Position numbers and translations under genes: made by a program. A stretch of 64,000 nucleotides of DNA, from positions 3,472,001-3,536,000 of the forward strand of contig NC_021741.1 of the NCBI RefSeq assembly GCF_000422085.1, written 5' to 3'. The notes under the pieces were generated by a model. The model ran no database searches, was not told the origin of the DNA, and saw only the letters and a program-made list of their open reading frames with translations. Source of the DNA: Serratia liquefaciens ATCC 27592 (lineage in GTDB: Bacteria; Pseudomonadota; Gammaproteobacteria; Enterobacterales; Enterobacteriaceae). This document shows, in pieces, positions 33,063 to 44,172 of this stretch. Positions within the stretch are counted from its first letter, which is position 1. Each line of letters begins with the position of its first letter.

Positions 33063-34259
33063 CTATTCGATAATCTCCAGCGTCTCCAGCCAGGCATTCC
33101 TGCCGCATACCGGCCCACCGTTCAGCCACCGCCGCAGCATGTCTAGCGCCAGCATCGCCACCGACTCTTGCCTTAACCGCAGGCTATGCCGCGCAGCCCG
33201 ATAACGTACCGTCTGCCCGATGCTGCCTTTTGGCGTATGCAGCCCAATGCTCACCCGATCGCCGCTCATGGCGCTGACCGCCAATGCCAGCTGCGCTCCG
33301 GTCAGTTCCGCCAACGAACGAGCGCGCGCCAACGTGGTTTCCAGCGTTTCCACGCAGTGCGACGGCAACAATTCACCACCGGCCAACGGCGCCCCTTCGC
33401 TCTGCAGTTGCAGATTGATCAGCCCGGCGCTGAACTGTTCGCTCAGCGCCAACTTCAACCCTTGCTGATTCAACCTCTGTGCCAGCACTGCCGGCAGGCC
33501 AAGGGTTCCTTCAAACAGGGTGTTATCACCCGCAACCTGACGAACCCGCTCCCACGCTTGCTCCATCGCCTCACGCTGGGCAACCGGGCCGGTCAGCTTC
33601 AGTTCAATGATCGGGCTGGAGGAACGATAACCCAGAACCACATCCGGCGGCAGCGGCATGCCGTCCAGCTCAGCAGCCAGATCGCTTTCCGAAGTACCAA
33701 AAGTGGTTAACCGCAGGCACAGCGGTGGTGCCGGTAAGGTAAAACGCTGACGCAGGCGCGGCACAATTTGCTGTTCGACCATCACTTTGAATTCAGATGG
33801 CACGCCGGGCGTGAAAAACATCATGCATCGGTTCAGTTGCAAAGAAAAACCACAGGCGGTGCCAACCGGATTGTCGAGCATCTCTGCGTTAGCGGGGATC
33901 TGCGCCTGCTTGCGGTTTGAGGCCGCCATCGGCCTGCCGCGTTCAGTAAAATACGCCTCGATACGCGCCATCCATTCAGCATGTTCAACCAGCTCGACGC
34001 CGCAGGCGGTCGCGGCCGCCTGAGCACTGAGATCGTCACTGGTCGGCCCCAGACCGCCGTTAACAATCAGCACGTCGGCGATATGACTGCGCTCCTGTAA
34101 TGTTTCGATCAGAGAGGAGAGACTGTCCCCCACCGTTTCACGGCCGCTCATCGGCATGCCCTGCTGGAACAGATAGTCTGCCAGCCAGGCGGCGTTGGTA
34201 TCTATAATTTGCCCGTGTAGCACCTCATCACCGGTGCTGAGCATCTCCACCCTTAACAT
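33063..34259 (-). CDS. yfaY: CinA-like protein YfaY
   Basis: 398 residues from ATG 34259 with GGGAG 8 bases upstream, matching the E. coli YfaY start MLKVEMLSTGDEVLHGQ; five further in-frame codons lie upstream. The N-terminal molybdopterin-binding-like (COG1058) domain shows MLSTGDEVLHGQIIDTNAAWLA, IVNGGLGPTSDDLSA and FFTPGVPSEFKVMV. The C-terminal CinA domain (about 245-390) in YfaY is degenerate: the catalytic Ser/Lys of pyridine-nucleotide amidases is not obvious here, with LALSEQFSAGLINLQL in place of the TAESCTGG motif. So this is unlikely to be the active NMN deamidase (that is PncC). The biological role is unknown. Between yfaE and tyrP, transcribed alone. Confidence 0.92.
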   Translation of the reverse strand: MLRVEMLSTGDEVLHGQIIDTNAAWLADYLFQQGMPMSGRETVGDSLSSLIETLQERSHIADVLIVNGGLGPTSDDLSAQAAATACGVELVEHAEWMARIEAYFTERGRPMAASNRKQAQIPANAEMLDNPVGTACGFSLQLNRCMMFFTPGVPSEFKVMVEQQIVPRLRQRFTLPAPPLCLRLTTFGTSESDLAAELDGMPLPPDVVLGYRSSSPIIELKLTGPVAQREAMEQAWERVRQVAGDNTLFEGTLGLPAVLAQRLNQQGLKLALSEQFSAGLINLQLQSEGAPLAGGELLPSHCVETLETTLARARSLAELTGAQLALAVSAMSGDRVSIGLHTPKGSIGQTVRYRAARHSLRLRQESVAMLALDMLRRWLNGGPVCGRNAWLETLEIIE

Positions 34260-34380
34260 TGATCTCTCCCACATTTTCCGATCTTTCCACTATAGAAGCC
34301 TGTAAATAAGTTTTCACTAGGCACCACCAGTTAATTTCGGTTAAAGGCATTTTTTTGCGAGATAGCGCAGCCTGCAACAT

Positions 34381-34444
34381 CGTAAAGATAAGTTAACAGC
34401 ACCCGTAACGTCCGTTTGACACGAAATATTCCATCAACTATCCT
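34381..34444 (+). promoter_or_regulatory. tyrP promoter with two TyrR boxes
   Basis: TyrR boxes follow TGTAAA - 6 bp - TTTACA. Here CGTAAA - 6 - TTAACA lies at 34381-34398 and CGTAAC - 6 - TTGACA at 34404-34421, one imperfect box after another. The second box's right half is itself a perfect -35 TTGACA (34416-34421), followed after 17 bp by TATCCT (34439-34444). A TyrR box over the -35 next to a stronger one is the E. coli tyrP arrangement. Confidence 0.65.
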
Positions 34445-34503
34445 GCCGCACTTAGAATCAGTTACCTATAATTTTCCAAAATCTTTGGTTGATAGAGAAA
34501 AAC

Positions 34504-35712
34504 GTGAAAAATCGCACGCTTGGCAGTGTATTTATCGTAGCAGGAACCACCATCGGCGCCGGGATGCTGGCAATGCCGTTGGCGGCGGCCGGTGTAGGCT
34601 TCGGCGTCACCCTGGCTCTGTTAGTCGGCCTGTGGCTGTTGATGTGTTATACCGCGCTGCTGCTGGTCGAAGTCTATCAACATGAACAGGCCGATACCGG
34701 CCTCGGTACCCTGGCAAAGCGCTACCTCGGCGGCGGCGGTCAATGGCTGACCAGCTTCAGCATGATGTTTTTGATGTATGCCCTGACTGCCGCCTATATC
34801 AGCGGCGCCGGTGAATTGCTGGCGGCCAGCATCAGCCAGTGGACGTCGCAGGACTTCCCCACCACGCTTGGCGTATTGCTGTTTACTCTGGTGGCCGGCG
34901 GCGTAGTCTGCATCGGTACCCACTCGGTCGATCTGTTTAACCGTATTCTGTTCAGCGCCAAAGTGGTGTTTCTGATTGTCATGCTGGGCCTGATGCTGCC
35001 CAATATCCACCAGACCAACCTGATGACGCTCCCGCTGGAGCAAGGGCTGGCGCTGTCGGCCATTCCGGTGATCTTCACGTCGTTCGGCTTTCACGGCAGC
35101 GTGCCAAGCATCGTGAACTACATGGGCGGCAACATCCGCAAGCTGCGTTGGGTGTTTATTATCGGCAGCGCCATTCCGCTGATAGCCTATATTTTCTGGC
35201 AGTTGGCCACGCTAGGCAGCATCAGCTCCACCACTTTCGTCGGTATCCTGGCACAGCAAGCCGGTCTGAACGGCCTGTTGCAGGCGGTGCGCGACGTCGT
35301 GGCTTCCCCACATGTCGAACTGGCGGTGCATTTGTTTGCCGATCTGGCGCTGGCCACCTCCTTCCTGGGGGTAGCGCTCGGGCTGTTTGATTTCCTGGCC
35401 GACTTGTTCAAGCGCCAGGATAACGTACGAGGCCGTCTGCAGACCGGTGCCATCACCTTCTTGCCGCCGCTGGCTTTCGCGTTGTTCTATCCACGTGGCT
35501 TTGTGCTGGCGCTGGGCTTCGCCGCCATCGCGCTGGCAGTGCTGGCGTTGCTGCTACCGTCAATGCTGGTGTGGAAAACGCGTCAACAGCATCAGGCGAA
35601 ATACCGCGTCTGGGGGGGAACTCCGGCGCTGGCGGTGGTGTTTGTCTGCGGGGTGACGGTGATTGCCATTCAGGTGGGTATCGCCAGCGGTATCCTGCCG
35701 GCCGTCGGCTAA
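34504..35712 (+). CDS. tyrP: Tyrosine-specific transporter TyrP
   Basis: 402 residues from GTG 34504; E. coli tyrP also starts with GTG at the same residue ([33 protein letters not shown]). It is an inner-membrane proton symporter of the hydroxy/aromatic amino acid permease family, with 11 or so helices. [12 protein letters not shown] in helix 1 is the unwound substrate-binding segment. Very high similarity to E. coli TyrP continues through [24 protein letters not shown] and [33 protein letters not shown]. TyrR-like boxes lie over its promoter, so tyrosine repression and phenylalanine activation are expected. It ends at a palindromic terminator shared with yfaZ. Confidence 0.96.
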   Translation: MKNRTLGSVFIVAGTTIGAGMLAMPLAAAGVGFGVTLALLVGLWLLMCYTALLLVEVYQHEQADTGLGTLAKRYLGGGGQWLTSFSMMFLMYALTAAYISGAGELLAASISQWTSQDFPTTLGVLLFTLVAGGVVCIGTHSVDLFNRILFSAKVVFLIVMLGLMLPNIHQTNLMTLPLEQGLALSAIPVIFTSFGFHGSVPSIVNYMGGNIRKLRWVFIIGSAIPLIAYIFWQLATLGSISSTTFVGILAQQAGLNGLLQAVRDVVASPHVELAVHLFADLALATSFLGVALGLFDFLADLFKRQDNVRGRLQTGAITFLPPLAFALFYPRGFVLALGFAAIALAVLALLLPSMLVWKTRQQHQAKYRVWGGTPALAVVFVCGVTVIAIQVGIASGILPAVG

Positions 35713-35729
35713 TAGATTTTTCGATAAAA

Positions 35730-35753
35730 CGAAGGGGCCAATTGGCCCCTTCG
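35730..35753. terminator. Perfect palindrome between convergent tyrP and yfaZ
   Basis: A 24-bp perfect palindrome beginning CGAAGGGGCCAA. On the minus strand TTTT follows, which suits yfaZ; on the plus strand it follows the tyrP stop by 18 bases. It serves both genes. Confidence 0.88.
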
Positions 35754-35762
35754 CTGTTTGTA

Positions 35763-36305
35763 TCAGAAGCTCAGACCCACGCCAACATAAGGGCCATCGG
35801 CCAAGGTGTTGTCACGACGCCCGTCCTTACCTTGCATCTGAATATAGCGGTAACCCACATCTACGCTAAGCGGGCGGAAAACCGTCCAACGCAGGCCGCC
35901 GCTGGCTTCGTTGTAGGCCTTAACGCCACTGGTCAGTGATTCCGGGGCGAAATAGCCTTCGCCATGCAGGCTGAGAGAACGCGTGATTGCCCAGTCAAGA
36001 CCGCCGCCCAGTGCCAAAGCCCCACCGCTCTTACCGTCCTTCGGGCTCAGATACAGCGCCTTGCCCCCTAACGTCGCAGTCAACGGCCCCAGTGGCAGGC
36101 CGAAGTTCAGCCCCAGGCTGCCAACGTTGCCGTTATGATCGCTACGGGCCCAGTTACCCGTTAAACCCAAACCGCTGGTGCCTGTGTCCTGACCGAAGCC
36201 GAGGTTGGTGTAATGCTTGCCGGCTTCGCCAGACAGGCTGAGCGCGTTCGCCGCACCGGTCATAAACAGCATGCTTGCCGCGCAGGCGACCAAAGTCTTT
36301 TTCAT
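35763..36305 (-). CDS. yfaZ: YfaZ-family outer membrane protein
   Basis: 180 residues with a 21-residue signal peptide ending ANA. The mature part is alternating beta-strand sequence (LGLTGNWARSDHNGNVGSLGLNFGLPLGPLTATLGGKALYL) and ends in the aromatic GVGLSF, typical for insertion by the Bam complex. It is the YfaZ family, a small barrel whose cargo is unknown. Position next to tyrP is not that of E. coli, where yfaZ sits near yfaY, but the order is close. The gene is convergent with tyrP and shares its terminator. Confidence 0.88.
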   Translation of the reverse strand: MKKTLVACAASMLFMTGAANALSLSGEAGKHYTNLGFGQDTGTSGLGLTGNWARSDHNGNVGSLGLNFGLPLGPLTATLGGKALYLSPKDGKSGGALALGGGLDWAITRSLSLHGEGYFAPESLTSGVKAYNEASGGLRWTVFRPLSVDVGYRYIQMQGKDGRRDNTLADGPYVGVGLSF

Positions 36306-36639
36306 CGTCTATCCCTCTTGCTACTTCATCCATTAAGAATGATATGAGTTAACCCGTAATAATACCGTCACGAGTCTATACCAAACCACAACCAGTCCTT
36401 AAGGGATAAAAGCGAAAAAATTCTTCTGTAATCAAATGAATGTAAAGTTTTGCAAGGAAAAGCGTCCTCCCGGGTGGCAATAGCAACGATAACCCAGACC
36501 TATTTGCCGAGTGCGTTCAATAGGTCTACAACTAGTAGTGGCATTGATTAGGGTCAGGGTGAGAACGCCCTGGCGGATTATGATGAAAGCTTGAGTCGCC
36601 CAAGTCTTCACTCAATTGCAATACGATAAGGAGCAAGTG
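36306..36639. other. Intergenic stretch before the catalase gene
   Basis: 334 bp containing the divergent promoters of yfaZ and katA. I see no gene, no RNA with a terminator and no repeat in it. I could not identify an OxyR or Fur site with confidence. Confidence 0.5.
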
Positions 36640-38076
36640 ATGAGCAAGAAAGGACTGACCACCGCAGCCGGAGCCCCGGTTGTCGATAATAATAACGTGA
36701 TCACCGCAGGTAAACGCGGCCCGATGTTGCTGCAGGACGTTTGGTTCCTGGAAAAGCTGGCTCACTTCGACCGTGAAGTGATCCCCGAGCGCCGCATGCA
36801 CGCCAAAGGATCCGGCGCCTACGGCACTTTTACCGTCACCCACGATATTACCCAGTACACCCGCGCAAAAATCTTCTCTGAAATCGGCAAGCAAACTGAC
36901 ATGTTTATCCGCTTCTCCACCGTAGCCGGTGAACGCGGGGCCGCCGACGCCGAACGCGACATTCGCGGTTTCGCGATGAAGTTTTATACCGAGGAGGGCA
37001 ATTGGGACCTGGTGGGTAACGACACCCCGGTGTTTTACCTGCGCGACCCGCTGAAATTCCCCGATCTTAACCACGTGGTCAAACGCGATCCGCGTACCAA
37101 TCTGCGCAACCCGACTTATAAATGGGATTTCTTCTCGCTGTCGCCGGAAAGCCTGCACCAATTGACCATAGACTTCAGCGACCGCGGCATCCCGAAATCC
37201 TACCGCCATATGCACGGCTTCGGCAGCCATACCTTCAGCTTTATCAATGCCAACAATGAACGCTTCTGGGTTAAATTCCACTTCCGCTGCGAACAAGGCA
37301 TTGAAAACCTGATGGATGACGAAGCCGAGGCGATCATTGCCAAAGACCGTGAAAGCTCACAGCGCGATTTGTATGAAGCCATCGAGCGGGGTGATTACCC
37401 GCGCTGGAAACTGCAGATTCAGATCATGCCGGAACACGAAGCCTCGCAGACGCCTTACAACCCCTTCGATCTGACCAAGGTATGGCCGCACGGCGATTAC
37501 CCGTTAATCGACGTTGGCTTCTTCGAGCTGCACCGCAACCCGGAAAACTACTTCGCGGAAGTGGAACAAGTGGCGTTGAACCCAGCCAACGTAGTGCCTG
37601 GGGTCAGCTTCTCGCCGGATAAAATGCTGCAGGGTCGCCTGTTCTCTTACGGGGATGCCCACCGCTACCGTCTGGGCGTTAACCATCATCAAATCCCGGT
37701 TAACGGTGCAAAATGCCCGTTCCACAACTACCACCGCGACGGCGCGATGCGCGTGGACGGCAACAGCGGTAACGGCGCGACCTACGAGCCAAACAGCTTT
37801 GGCTTGTTCCAGGAGCAACCGGACTTTAGAGAGCCACCGTTGAGCATTGAAGGAGCTGCCGACCACTGGAATCACCGTGAAGACGGGGATTACTTCAGCC
37901 AGCCGCGCGCGCTGTTCAACCTGTTGAGCGCGGAAGAACATCAGCGTATGTTCACCCGTATCGCCGGTGAGCTGTCGCAGGTGCCGGAACAGATCCAGCG
38001 CCGTCAGGTCGATTTGTTCACCCAAGTGCATCCGGATTACGGCGCTGGCGTAGCCAAAGCGCTGGGGCTGAAATAA
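36640..38076 (+). CDS. katA: Monofunctional haem catalase, KatA type
   Basis: 478 residues from ATG 36640, with AAGGAG 8 bases upstream. A small-subunit (clade 3) catalase that breaks down hydrogen peroxide in the cytoplasm. Catalytic His is in [14 protein letters not shown] (near residue 53), Asn in [13 protein letters not shown] (near 126), and the haem-ligand Tyr in [14 protein letters not shown] (near 336). [16 protein letters not shown] and [17 protein letters not shown] are clade landmarks. Serratia carry one or more such catalases; the gene symbol follows convention. It is followed by a repeat element and a strong terminator. OxyR control is usual for the family but not visible here. 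Confidence 0.95.
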   Translation: MSKKGLTTAAGAPVVDNNNVITAGKRGPMLLQDVWFLEKLAHFDREVIPERRMHAKGSGAYGTFTVTHDITQYTRAKIFSEIGKQTDMFIRFSTVAGERGAADAERDIRGFAMKFYTEEGNWDLVGNDTPVFYLRDPLKFPDLNHVVKRDPRTNLRNPTYKWDFFSLSPESLHQLTIDFSDRGIPKSYRHMHGFGSHTFSFINANNERFWVKFHFRCEQGIENLMDDEAEAIIAKDRESSQRDLYEAIERGDYPRWKLQIQIMPEHEASQTPYNPFDLTKVWPHGDYPLIDVGFFELHRNPENYFAEVEQVALNPANVVPGVSFSPDKMLQGRLFSYGDAHRYRLGVNHHQIPVNGAKCPFHNYHRDGAMRVDGNSGNGATYEPNSFGLFQEQPDFREPPLSIEGAADHWNHREDGDYFSQPRALFNLLSAEEHQRMFTRIAGELSQVPEQIQRRQVDLFTQVHPDYGAGVAKALGLK

Positions 38077-38124
38077 CCGTCGGCAGTCACTGAGGCCGTT
38101 GACAAAGTGCTCTGTTGTTTAATG

Positions 38125-38197
38125 GTAGGGGCGCTGCATGCTGCGCTCAATAGCATAATCAATGGGTTAAATCGGGTCGAACATGTTCGCCCCCTAC
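38125..38197. repeat. Intergenic hairpin repeat after katA
   Basis: GTAGGGGCG at the left is complementary to CGCCCCCTAC at the right apart from one extra C, spanning 73 bp. Its arm sequence recurs at 60993-61015 in the form GGGGCGAA/TTCGCCCCCTAC, so this is a repeat family with variable inner sequence. Confidence 0.55.
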
Positions 38198-38233
38198 TGG
38201 TTTAGCCGTTTCGCAGGTTTGTCAGCAGTCTGA

Positions 38234-38257
38234 GGCCGCCTTTGGGCGGCCTTTTTT
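38234..38257 (+). terminator. Terminator of katA
   Basis: GGCCGCC (38234-38240) pairs with GGCGGCC (38245-38251), followed by six T. Points rightwards, so it stops katA transcription before it enters the end of menE. Confidence 0.93.
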
Positions 38258-39641
38258 ATCGATGGGATAACTGTTCAGCCACCCATTGCTGCAGTTGACG
38301 GCGGGAGATCTTGATCCCCCCGGTTTTCAACTCGGCGGGCATCGTCAACAAAGCAACCGGCCGTTGGAAATTCACCAGACGATCCTGCGACCACGCCAGC
38401 AGCTCTTCCAGCAAAAGCGGTACCCCACTGTCGATCACTGCCACCGGTCGTTGGCCAAACTCGGCGTCATCCACCGGCACCACCACCACCTGCAAGATCT
38501 GCGAGTGAGCCGCCAGCACGCGTTCGATATCCTCCGGCTGAATGCCTTCCCCACCGCTGAAAAACAGATTATCCAACCGGCCAATGATCCGCAGTTCACC
38601 CTGTTCCATGACGCCGCGATCGCGGGTATGAAACCAGCCTTGATCATCGACGAGCGGCAGCAACGCACCGCGTTGCCAATATCCCAACGCCAGACTCAGC
38701 GCACGGATCCACACTTCCTCATTCACCAGCTTAACTTCCCGACCAGCCAATGGCAGCCCAACGCCTGGCAGCCCGTCAGCGCGCTTGGCACACACCGTGG
38801 AAGCCAGTTCGGTCAGACCGTAGCCGCACCAACAGCGAATGCCTGCCGCCTCCGCCTGCGCGGTCAGCTCTGGCGGGATCATCGCGCCCCCGAGCAGCAC
38901 TTTCTTCAACGTCAGCGCCGCCAGAGGCTGCGCCAGCAAACGCCAAAGCTGTGTCGGCACCAGCGAGGCATGGGTACACCCTGCCAATGCGTCAGCCAGA
39001 GGATGCATATCACGCACCACCAGTCCGGCCCCCGCCGCCAGCCAGCGCCAGACAATGCCCTGGCCGGAAACGTGAAACAGCGGTAAAGACAGTAGCCAGC
39101 GGTCCTGAGGTTGGAAGTCCATCAGCCGCAGTACGCCTTCGGCGCTGGCCAGATGCGCGGCATAGCTGTGCGCAGCGGCCTTTGGTCTGCCGCTGGAGCC
39201 CGAGGTCAAGGTCAGCGTCGCCAGCCGTTGCGCATCCCAGCGCGGTGGATTCAGCCAGCGAGATTCGGTAGAGGGAGGGGTTAAAGGGATGATCGTGGCC
39301 GGTAAGGTCGGTAACCGGTCCGGACTGAAAGCAAAATCGATATCCAGGTCAGGCAGCAACGTCGCCAACTGGGCCGCGGGCAGCGCCGGATTCAACGGCA
39401 GCAGGCGCGCACCGCACTGCAACAGCGCCAAATAAGCCAACAGCAACGGGTAGCTGTTCTTGCCGCATAACGCCACGCCACAGCTGGGCTCGACGCCCTG
39501 ATGCTGAAAATCTGCCGCCAGCCTATCCACCTGACGGCGCAACACCAGCCAACTCACCGGCTGGTGCCCCACCGTTACCGCCGTCGCCTGTGGCCGTCGC
39601 TGCGCCCACTGCCGCCACGGCCAGTCTTTTAGCTGCGCCAT
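38256..39641 (-). CDS. menE: o-Succinylbenzoate-CoA ligase MenE
   Basis: 461 residues (451 in E. coli) from ATG 39641, with GGAG 6 bases upstream; the frame's upstream extension overlaps menC and is not used. It activates o-succinylbenzoate with ATP and CoA in menaquinone synthesis. The ANL-superfamily P-loop-like motif is [30 protein letters not shown] is the A5 motif, [11 protein letters not shown] the A7/A8 region, and [11 protein letters not shown] contains the A10 Lys. It overlaps menC by 13 bp and is the last gene of the operon; no T-run terminator of its own is visible. Confidence 0.96.
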   Translation of the reverse strand: MAQLKDWPWRQWAQRRPQATAVTVGHQPVSWLVLRRQVDRLAADFQHQGVEPSCGVALCGKNSYPLLLAYLALLQCGARLLPLNPALPAAQLATLLPDLDIDFAFSPDRLPTLPATIIPLTPPSTESRWLNPPRWDAQRLATLTLTSGSSGRPKAAAHSYAAHLASAEGVLRLMDFQPQDRWLLSLPLFHVSGQGIVWRWLAAGAGLVVRDMHPLADALAGCTHASLVPTQLWRLLAQPLAALTLKKVLLGGAMIPPELTAQAEAAGIRCWCGYGLTELASTVCAKRADGLPGVGLPLAGREVKLVNEEVWIRALSLALGYWQRGALLPLVDDQGWFHTRDRGVMEQGELRIIGRLDNLFFSGGEGIQPEDIERVLAAHSQILQVVVVPVDDAEFGQRPVAVIDSGVPLLLEELLAWSQDRLVNFQRPVALLTMPAELKTGGIKISRRQLQQWVAEQLSHR

Positions 39642-40612
39642 AAACACTCCAGCGCTGATGTATCCAATAGCGGCTGTTCGCTGTCCGGCCAGGGGCGTAG
39701 CAGCTGCGCCTGCATCAGATCCAGCGTGTCCAGTCCAGGTACGGTATTCGGCGTCAGCCAGTGCGCGATGCGTGCCAGTTGCGTCAACCCCAGGCTCGAT
39801 TCGATGCTGGAGCTGATCACCGCCGTTAACCCCGCCGCATGGGCCTGCTCCACCAAGGTACGGCAACGAACCAGACTGCCGGTCAAGGTTGGTTTAATGA
39901 CGATCGCTGCCACGCCCGGTTCAGCCTGTACCACAAAGTCCGCCTCGCGCACGCTTTCGTCCCAGGCGATAGCAATGCCGGTCGCCAGCGCGAAATCCCG
40001 CGATTCATCACGGGTTTTGCAAGGCTCTTCAAGGAAAGCAATGCGTTCACGCAGCGCCGGTGCCACGTATTTAGCGAACCCGTCCGCCTTGGCACGAGTC
40101 CAACTGCGGTTGGCGTCCAGCCGCAGACGCAAATCGGGCAGGGCTTCCAGCAAGACGTTGACTATCATGCCGTCGCGCACCGCCTCATACAGCCCAACCT
40201 TCATCTTGGCAACTTTCTCTCCCGGCAGCGCGGTCAATACCGCGAACAGCTCGTCAGGATCGCCGGTACACAGCGGCGCTTTGCGGTAATCTGCCTGCAG
40301 CGGCAACCGCTGTTCCAATTCCGCCAACGCGCAGCTGGTGCCGAACGCTACCGAAGGCAACGGGCTGTCTGACGGCAAGCTCCCGCCTTGCCAGTCCTGT
40401 ACCCAACGCAGCGCAGCCTGCTCGGCCTGCGCCAGCGTTTCCTGGCTGAACTCCGGCAGCGGCGCTATCTCACCCCAACCTTCCTGCCCGCCCTGCTGCA
40501 GATGGATCAGCAAACCATCGCGGGTTTTCAGCCGCTGGTTGCGCAGCACCACGCCAGCCTCCATCGGCAGGCTGTAACGGTAAACGGCGGCGTTACGGAT
40601 CGGAGCATTCAT
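39629..40612 (-). CDS. menC: o-Succinylbenzoate synthase MenC
   Basis: 327 residues. An enolase-superfamily dehydratase turning SHCHC into o-succinylbenzoate. The catalytic Lys pair is in [12 protein letters not shown], the metal ligands are in LRLDANRSW (Asp), [12 protein letters not shown] (Glu) and IAWDESVRE (Asp), and the second base Lys is in [13 protein letters not shown] 40612 shares one base with the menB stop (TAATG), so the two are translationally coupled. The N-terminus agrees with E. coli apart from five extra residues. Confidence 0.97.
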   Translation of the reverse strand: MNAPIRNAAVYRYSLPMEAGVVLRNQRLKTRDGLLIHLQQGGQEGWGEIAPLPEFSQETLAQAEQAALRWVQDWQGGSLPSDSPLPSVAFGTSCALAELEQRLPLQADYRKAPLCTGDPDELFAVLTALPGEKVAKMKVGLYEAVRDGMIVNVLLEALPDLRLRLDANRSWTRAKADGFAKYVAPALRERIAFLEEPCKTRDESRDFALATGIAIAWDESVREADFVVQAEPGVAAIVIKPTLTGSLVRCRTLVEQAHAAGLTAVISSSIESSLGLTQLARIAHWLTPNTVPGLDTLDLMQAQLLRPWPDSEQPLLDTSALECLWRS

Positions 40613-41469
40613 TACGGATTACGCTTGAATTTGCTGAAGTCCGGCTGGCGTTTTTCGTTGAACGCGTTGCGCCCTTCCTGACCTTCGTCAGTCATGTAGA
40701 ACAGCATGGTGGCGTTACCCGCCAGCTCCTGCAGACCGGCCTGACCGTCGCAGTCGGCATTCAGGGCCGCTTTCAGGCAGCGCAGCGCCATCGGGCTGTT
40801 TTGCAGCATTTCACGACACCAGCGTACGGTTTCTTTTTCCAGGCTCGCCAAGGGCACCACGGTGTTGACCAGGCCCATGTCCAGCGCGGCGGCAGCATCA
40901 TACTGACGGCACAGGAACCAGATCTCGCGCGCTTTCTTCTGGCCGACGATACGTGCCATGTAAGAAGCGCCCCAACCGCCGTCGAACGACCCCACTTTCG
41001 GCCCGGTCTGGCCGAAGATGGCGTTATCCGCCGCGATGGTCAGGTCGCACATCATATGCAATACGTGACCGCCGCCGATCGAATAGCCGGCAACCATCGC
41101 CACCACGGGTTTCGGGCAGGTGCGGATCTGGCGCTGGAAGTCGAGCACGTTCAGATGGTGCACGCCGCTTTCATCCTGATAACCGCCGTAGTCGCCGCGC
41201 ACTTTCTGATCGCCGCCGGAGCAGAAGGCTTTGTCGCCGGCGCCGGTGAGAATAATGGTGCCGATGCCGTCGTCGTAGCGGGCATTGGACAGCGCTTCGA
41301 TCATCTCTTTCACCGTGTGCGGCCGGAAGGCATTACGCACCTGCGGACGGTTAATGGTGATTTTAGCGATGCCGTCGCTGGACTTGTGGTAGAGGATATC
41401 TTCGAAATCACCGGAGCAATCCTGCCACTCGATGGCGGCGTACAGCTGTTCTTCATTCGGATAGAGCAT
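40612..41469 (-). CDS. menB: 1,4-Dihydroxy-2-naphthoyl-CoA synthase MenB
   Basis: 285 residues, as in E. coli. A crotonase-fold enzyme closing the second naphthoquinone ring from o-succinylbenzoyl-CoA. The oxyanion and CoA site shows [58 protein letters not shown] includes the catalytic Asp and the bicarbonate-binding Gly of the type I enzymes. It starts 11 bp after menH. Confidence 0.98.
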   Translation of the reverse strand: MLYPNEEQLYAAIEWQDCSGDFEDILYHKSSDGIAKITINRPQVRNAFRPHTVKEMIEALSNARYDDGIGTIILTGAGDKAFCSGGDQKVRGDYGGYQDESGVHHLNVLDFQRQIRTCPKPVVAMVAGYSIGGGHVLHMMCDLTIAADNAIFGQTGPKVGSFDGGWGASYMARIVGQKKAREIWFLCRQYDAAAALDMGLVNTVVPLASLEKETVRWCREMLQNSPMALRCLKAALNADCDGQAGLQELAGNATMLFYMTDEGQEGRNAFNEKRQPDFSKFKRNP

Positions 41470-41480
41470 GTTCTGTTCCT

Positions 41481-42248
41481 TTAACCAGGGTTAACGAGAA
41501 AAGTGCGCAGTTCGGCGACGAAATCCTGCGGGTTGGCCAGGTGCGAGTTATGCCCGGCCTGCGGCACGATGCGTAACGGCAACCCGGCGTCACGCGCCAA
41601 CTGCTGAAATTTGTGATCGTCAGCACCGCACAACACCACCAGCGGTATCGCCAGCTGTTGCAATTGCGGCACCAGACAGGGCTGCTTGCCCAGCGAAGTG
41701 GCTTCCAGCATGTCCGCCACTGCCGCGCCGGAATTGTCCTTGCGGGCACCGATCAGCGCATCGCGGTGCACCGCGCTGAGATTGGCGAAGACCGGCTGCT
41801 GGTACCAGTCCGCCAGCACCTGTTCAATGGGTTCGTGGCGGAAACGTTCCGCCCAGGCCGCATCATGCGTCAGACGTTGAGCACGCAGGGCCGGATCGGC
41901 CAGTCCGGGATTGCCGCCTTCAATAATTACCCCTTGCAGGCCGGTAGTGTCGCCGCAGCAGGCGTGGTACATGGCTATGCGCCCACCCAATGAATAGCCC
42001 ACCAGCCAATAGCGTTCGATACCGTGCATCTGCAAGGTGCTGCTGATTTGCGTGCTGATATCGTCAAAGCTGCTGCAGGTCACCGCAACGGAATCGCCGT
42101 GGCCCGGCAGGTCGATCGCCAGCGACGGCCACTCCGGGCAGCGGGAGGCGATCACCCGCCATTCATTGTTGTTGCCCAACAGGCCATGCAGCCAGATTAA
42201 CCAGGGCCGATCGGCTTCGCCCTGTTGCAAGACTTTTGTCGCCAGCAT
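41481..42248 (-). CDS. menH: SHCHC synthase MenH (alpha/beta hydrolase)
   Basis: 255 residues. It eliminates pyruvate from SEPHCHC to give SHCHC. The serine nucleophile is in VGYSLGGR (near residue 87), the acid Asp in [11 protein letters not shown] and the His in [24 protein letters not shown] carries the oxyanion-hole region. The start ATG overlaps the menD stop by one base (TAATG), so it is coupled to menD. Confidence 0.96.
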   Translation of the reverse strand: MLATKVLQQGEADRPWLIWLHGLLGNNNEWRVIASRCPEWPSLAIDLPGHGDSVAVTCSSFDDISTQISSTLQMHGIERYWLVGYSLGGRIAMYHACCGDTTGLQGVIIEGGNPGLADPALRAQRLTHDAAWAERFRHEPIEQVLADWYQQPVFANLSAVHRDALIGARKDNSGAAVADMLEATSLGKQPCLVPQLQQLAIPLVVLCGADDHKFQQLARDAGLPLRIVPQAGHNSHLANPQDFVAELRTFLVNPG

Positions 42249-43921
42249 TATTGCTCCGCCATCTGTTGCACCAGATGCTGCAACGTCTGTGCACCATCGC
42301 TCGGCGGCACCTGCAGCTCAATCAGCGTGGCACCGCTGTGGCGCCACCCCTGTTCCACCGCCTGCAGCAACTGTCCCCAGTTTTCCGGGCGGGCGTAAGC
42401 GAGTTGGAACATCGCTGCGGCATGGCTGAACTCCACGTCCTGCGGCATGCAGTAGAAGCGCTGCCGGTCTTCTTCCGGCGTTGGCAGCAATGAAAAAATC
42501 TGGCCGCCATTATTATTGACCACGATCAGCACCGTTGGCGCAGAGCATTGACGCAGCAGCGCCAGCGCGTTCAGGTCATACAGGGCGGAAAGATCTCCCA
42601 CCACCGCCAGCGTTGGTTTGGCGGTGGCCCGCTGCACGCCTGCGGCGGTAGAGATCAGGCCGTCGATGCCGCTGGCACCGCGGTTACTGAACACCGGATA
42701 ACCCGCCGGCAAGCGGGTCAAGGCATCAATCAAGCGTACGATCAGGCTGTTGCCCAGAAACAGCTGGCCGTTTTCCGGTAGCAGCTCCGGCAGGCGGTGC
42801 GCCAACTGCGCCTCGCCAAAGCGGTTGACCAGGTGGCCCGAGACCGCGTCCAGCGCGTTATCCGCCAGCTGCGTCAGTTCATCTGCCCAAGGGGTGTGAG
42901 GCTGGGCCGGGTGCAACTCAAGCCACTGCGCCACGCTGGAACGAATGCGCCGCCCCCGGTGGTGCGCCGGGTCGAGTCGCCCCGGTAAATCGTCGATCAA
43001 CCAATATTCCTGCGGCTGGCACTGCTCCTGCCACTGCAGCAGGCGTTTACCGGTCAGGCTGCTGCCGAACTGCACCACTAGTTGCGCATCCGCCAGCCGT
43101 TTTTGCGCCTGCGGCTGAGCCAACCATAAATCGGCACAGGGCAGCGGTTGCCCGGTCTGAGACAAGACGTCGCCTATCAATGGCCAGCCGAGCATGGCGG
43201 CCCATTGCGCCACCTGCTCACCCTCCTCCGCACTCATGCGGCCTGCCACTACCACGCCCCGTTTTTGCCGCCAGAAGAACCAGTCTGGCTGTTTGAGCAC
43301 CACGTGTGGATCCATTTCGCGCAGCCAGGGCTGGCTGCCTTGCCACCAGTCGCCAAGCGTCGCGGACCAATCGTCGTACTGCTGCTCATCGCCGCCGTAC
43401 AGCGGTTCGGCAAAGGGGCAGTTAATATGCAGCGCGCCGTGATGCAAACGTGCCATGGCGCTGTCGAGGGTGGAAACCAGCCAACTGGCGGAAATATCCG
43501 GCGTCGGGCGCGGCAGATCGAGACTCAAAGATGGGTGGCTGGCATACAGGCCGTTTTGGCGGATGGCCTGATTGGCACCGCAGTTGATCAGCTCAGGTGG
43601 ACGATCGGCAGTGAGAAACACCAGCCGTTCGCCGGTCAGCCCGGCTTCGATCAAGGAAGGGTACAGGTTGGCGGCCGCGGTGCCGGAAGTGACGATGACC
43701 GCCACCGGCTCCCGCGACGCCTTCGCCAGGCCAAGCGCCAAATGGCCCAGCCCGCGCTCGTCAAAATGGGTATGGCAGATAAAAGACTTGTTGGCCGCCG
43801 CAGCCAGCGTCAAAGGCGTAGAGCGCGATCCCGGAGCGATACAAACATGCCGCACTCCATGGCGAGCCAGCGCTTCCAACAGCAACGCCGCCCACCGGCG
43901 ATTAAAAACACTTGTCGACAT
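42248..43921 (-). CDS. menD: SEPHCHC synthase MenD
   Basis: 557 residues (556 in E. coli). A thiamine-diphosphate enzyme adding a succinyl semialdehyde unit, from 2-oxoglutarate, to isochorismate; the first committed menaquinone step. The N-terminal PYR domain shows [17 protein letters not shown] and the activating Glu in [18 protein letters not shown]. The PP domain has [19 protein letters not shown] and [15 protein letters not shown], the GDx-N motif for ThDP and magnesium. In E. coli menF directly precedes menD; here a 250-bp gap separates them. Confidence 0.97.
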   Translation of the reverse strand: MSTSVFNRRWAALLLEALARHGVRHVCIAPGSRSTPLTLAAAANKSFICHTHFDERGLGHLALGLAKASREPVAVIVTSGTAAANLYPSLIEAGLTGERLVFLTADRPPELINCGANQAIRQNGLYASHPSLSLDLPRPTPDISASWLVSTLDSAMARLHHGALHINCPFAEPLYGGDEQQYDDWSATLGDWWQGSQPWLREMDPHVVLKQPDWFFWRQKRGVVVAGRMSAEEGEQVAQWAAMLGWPLIGDVLSQTGQPLPCADLWLAQPQAQKRLADAQLVVQFGSSLTGKRLLQWQEQCQPQEYWLIDDLPGRLDPAHHRGRRIRSSVAQWLELHPAQPHTPWADELTQLADNALDAVSGHLVNRFGEAQLAHRLPELLPENGQLFLGNSLIVRLIDALTRLPAGYPVFSNRGASGIDGLISTAAGVQRATAKPTLAVVGDLSALYDLNALALLRQCSAPTVLIVVNNNGGQIFSLLPTPEEDRQRFYCMPQDVEFSHAAAMFQLAYARPENWGQLLQAVEQGWRHSGATLIELQVPPSDGAQTLQHLVQQMAEQ

Positions 43922-44172
43922 AGTTCGCTCACAAGTCGGTTAACAGAATCTGCCTCTGGCACCCGCCGATCGGCGGCATGCCAAAATGATGTTCTGCATT
44001 ATATGAGTAGTTATCTTTACGACTTTTGCGCCAGCGCAAAAACGCCGTACATCCCGGTGACTTTATGGTAGACAATTAATTGATTTAGAACAAAAAATAA
44101 ACATAAAAATCACACGCAGTTTACACTCACCGCGCCGTTCTCTCAATAAATCCGTAACCCAAGCAGGGAAAT

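Noticed and set aside
33063..34259. Active NMN deamidase (PncC) function for YfaY
   Set aside because: The C-terminal domain lacks the TAESCTGG-like catalytic motif.
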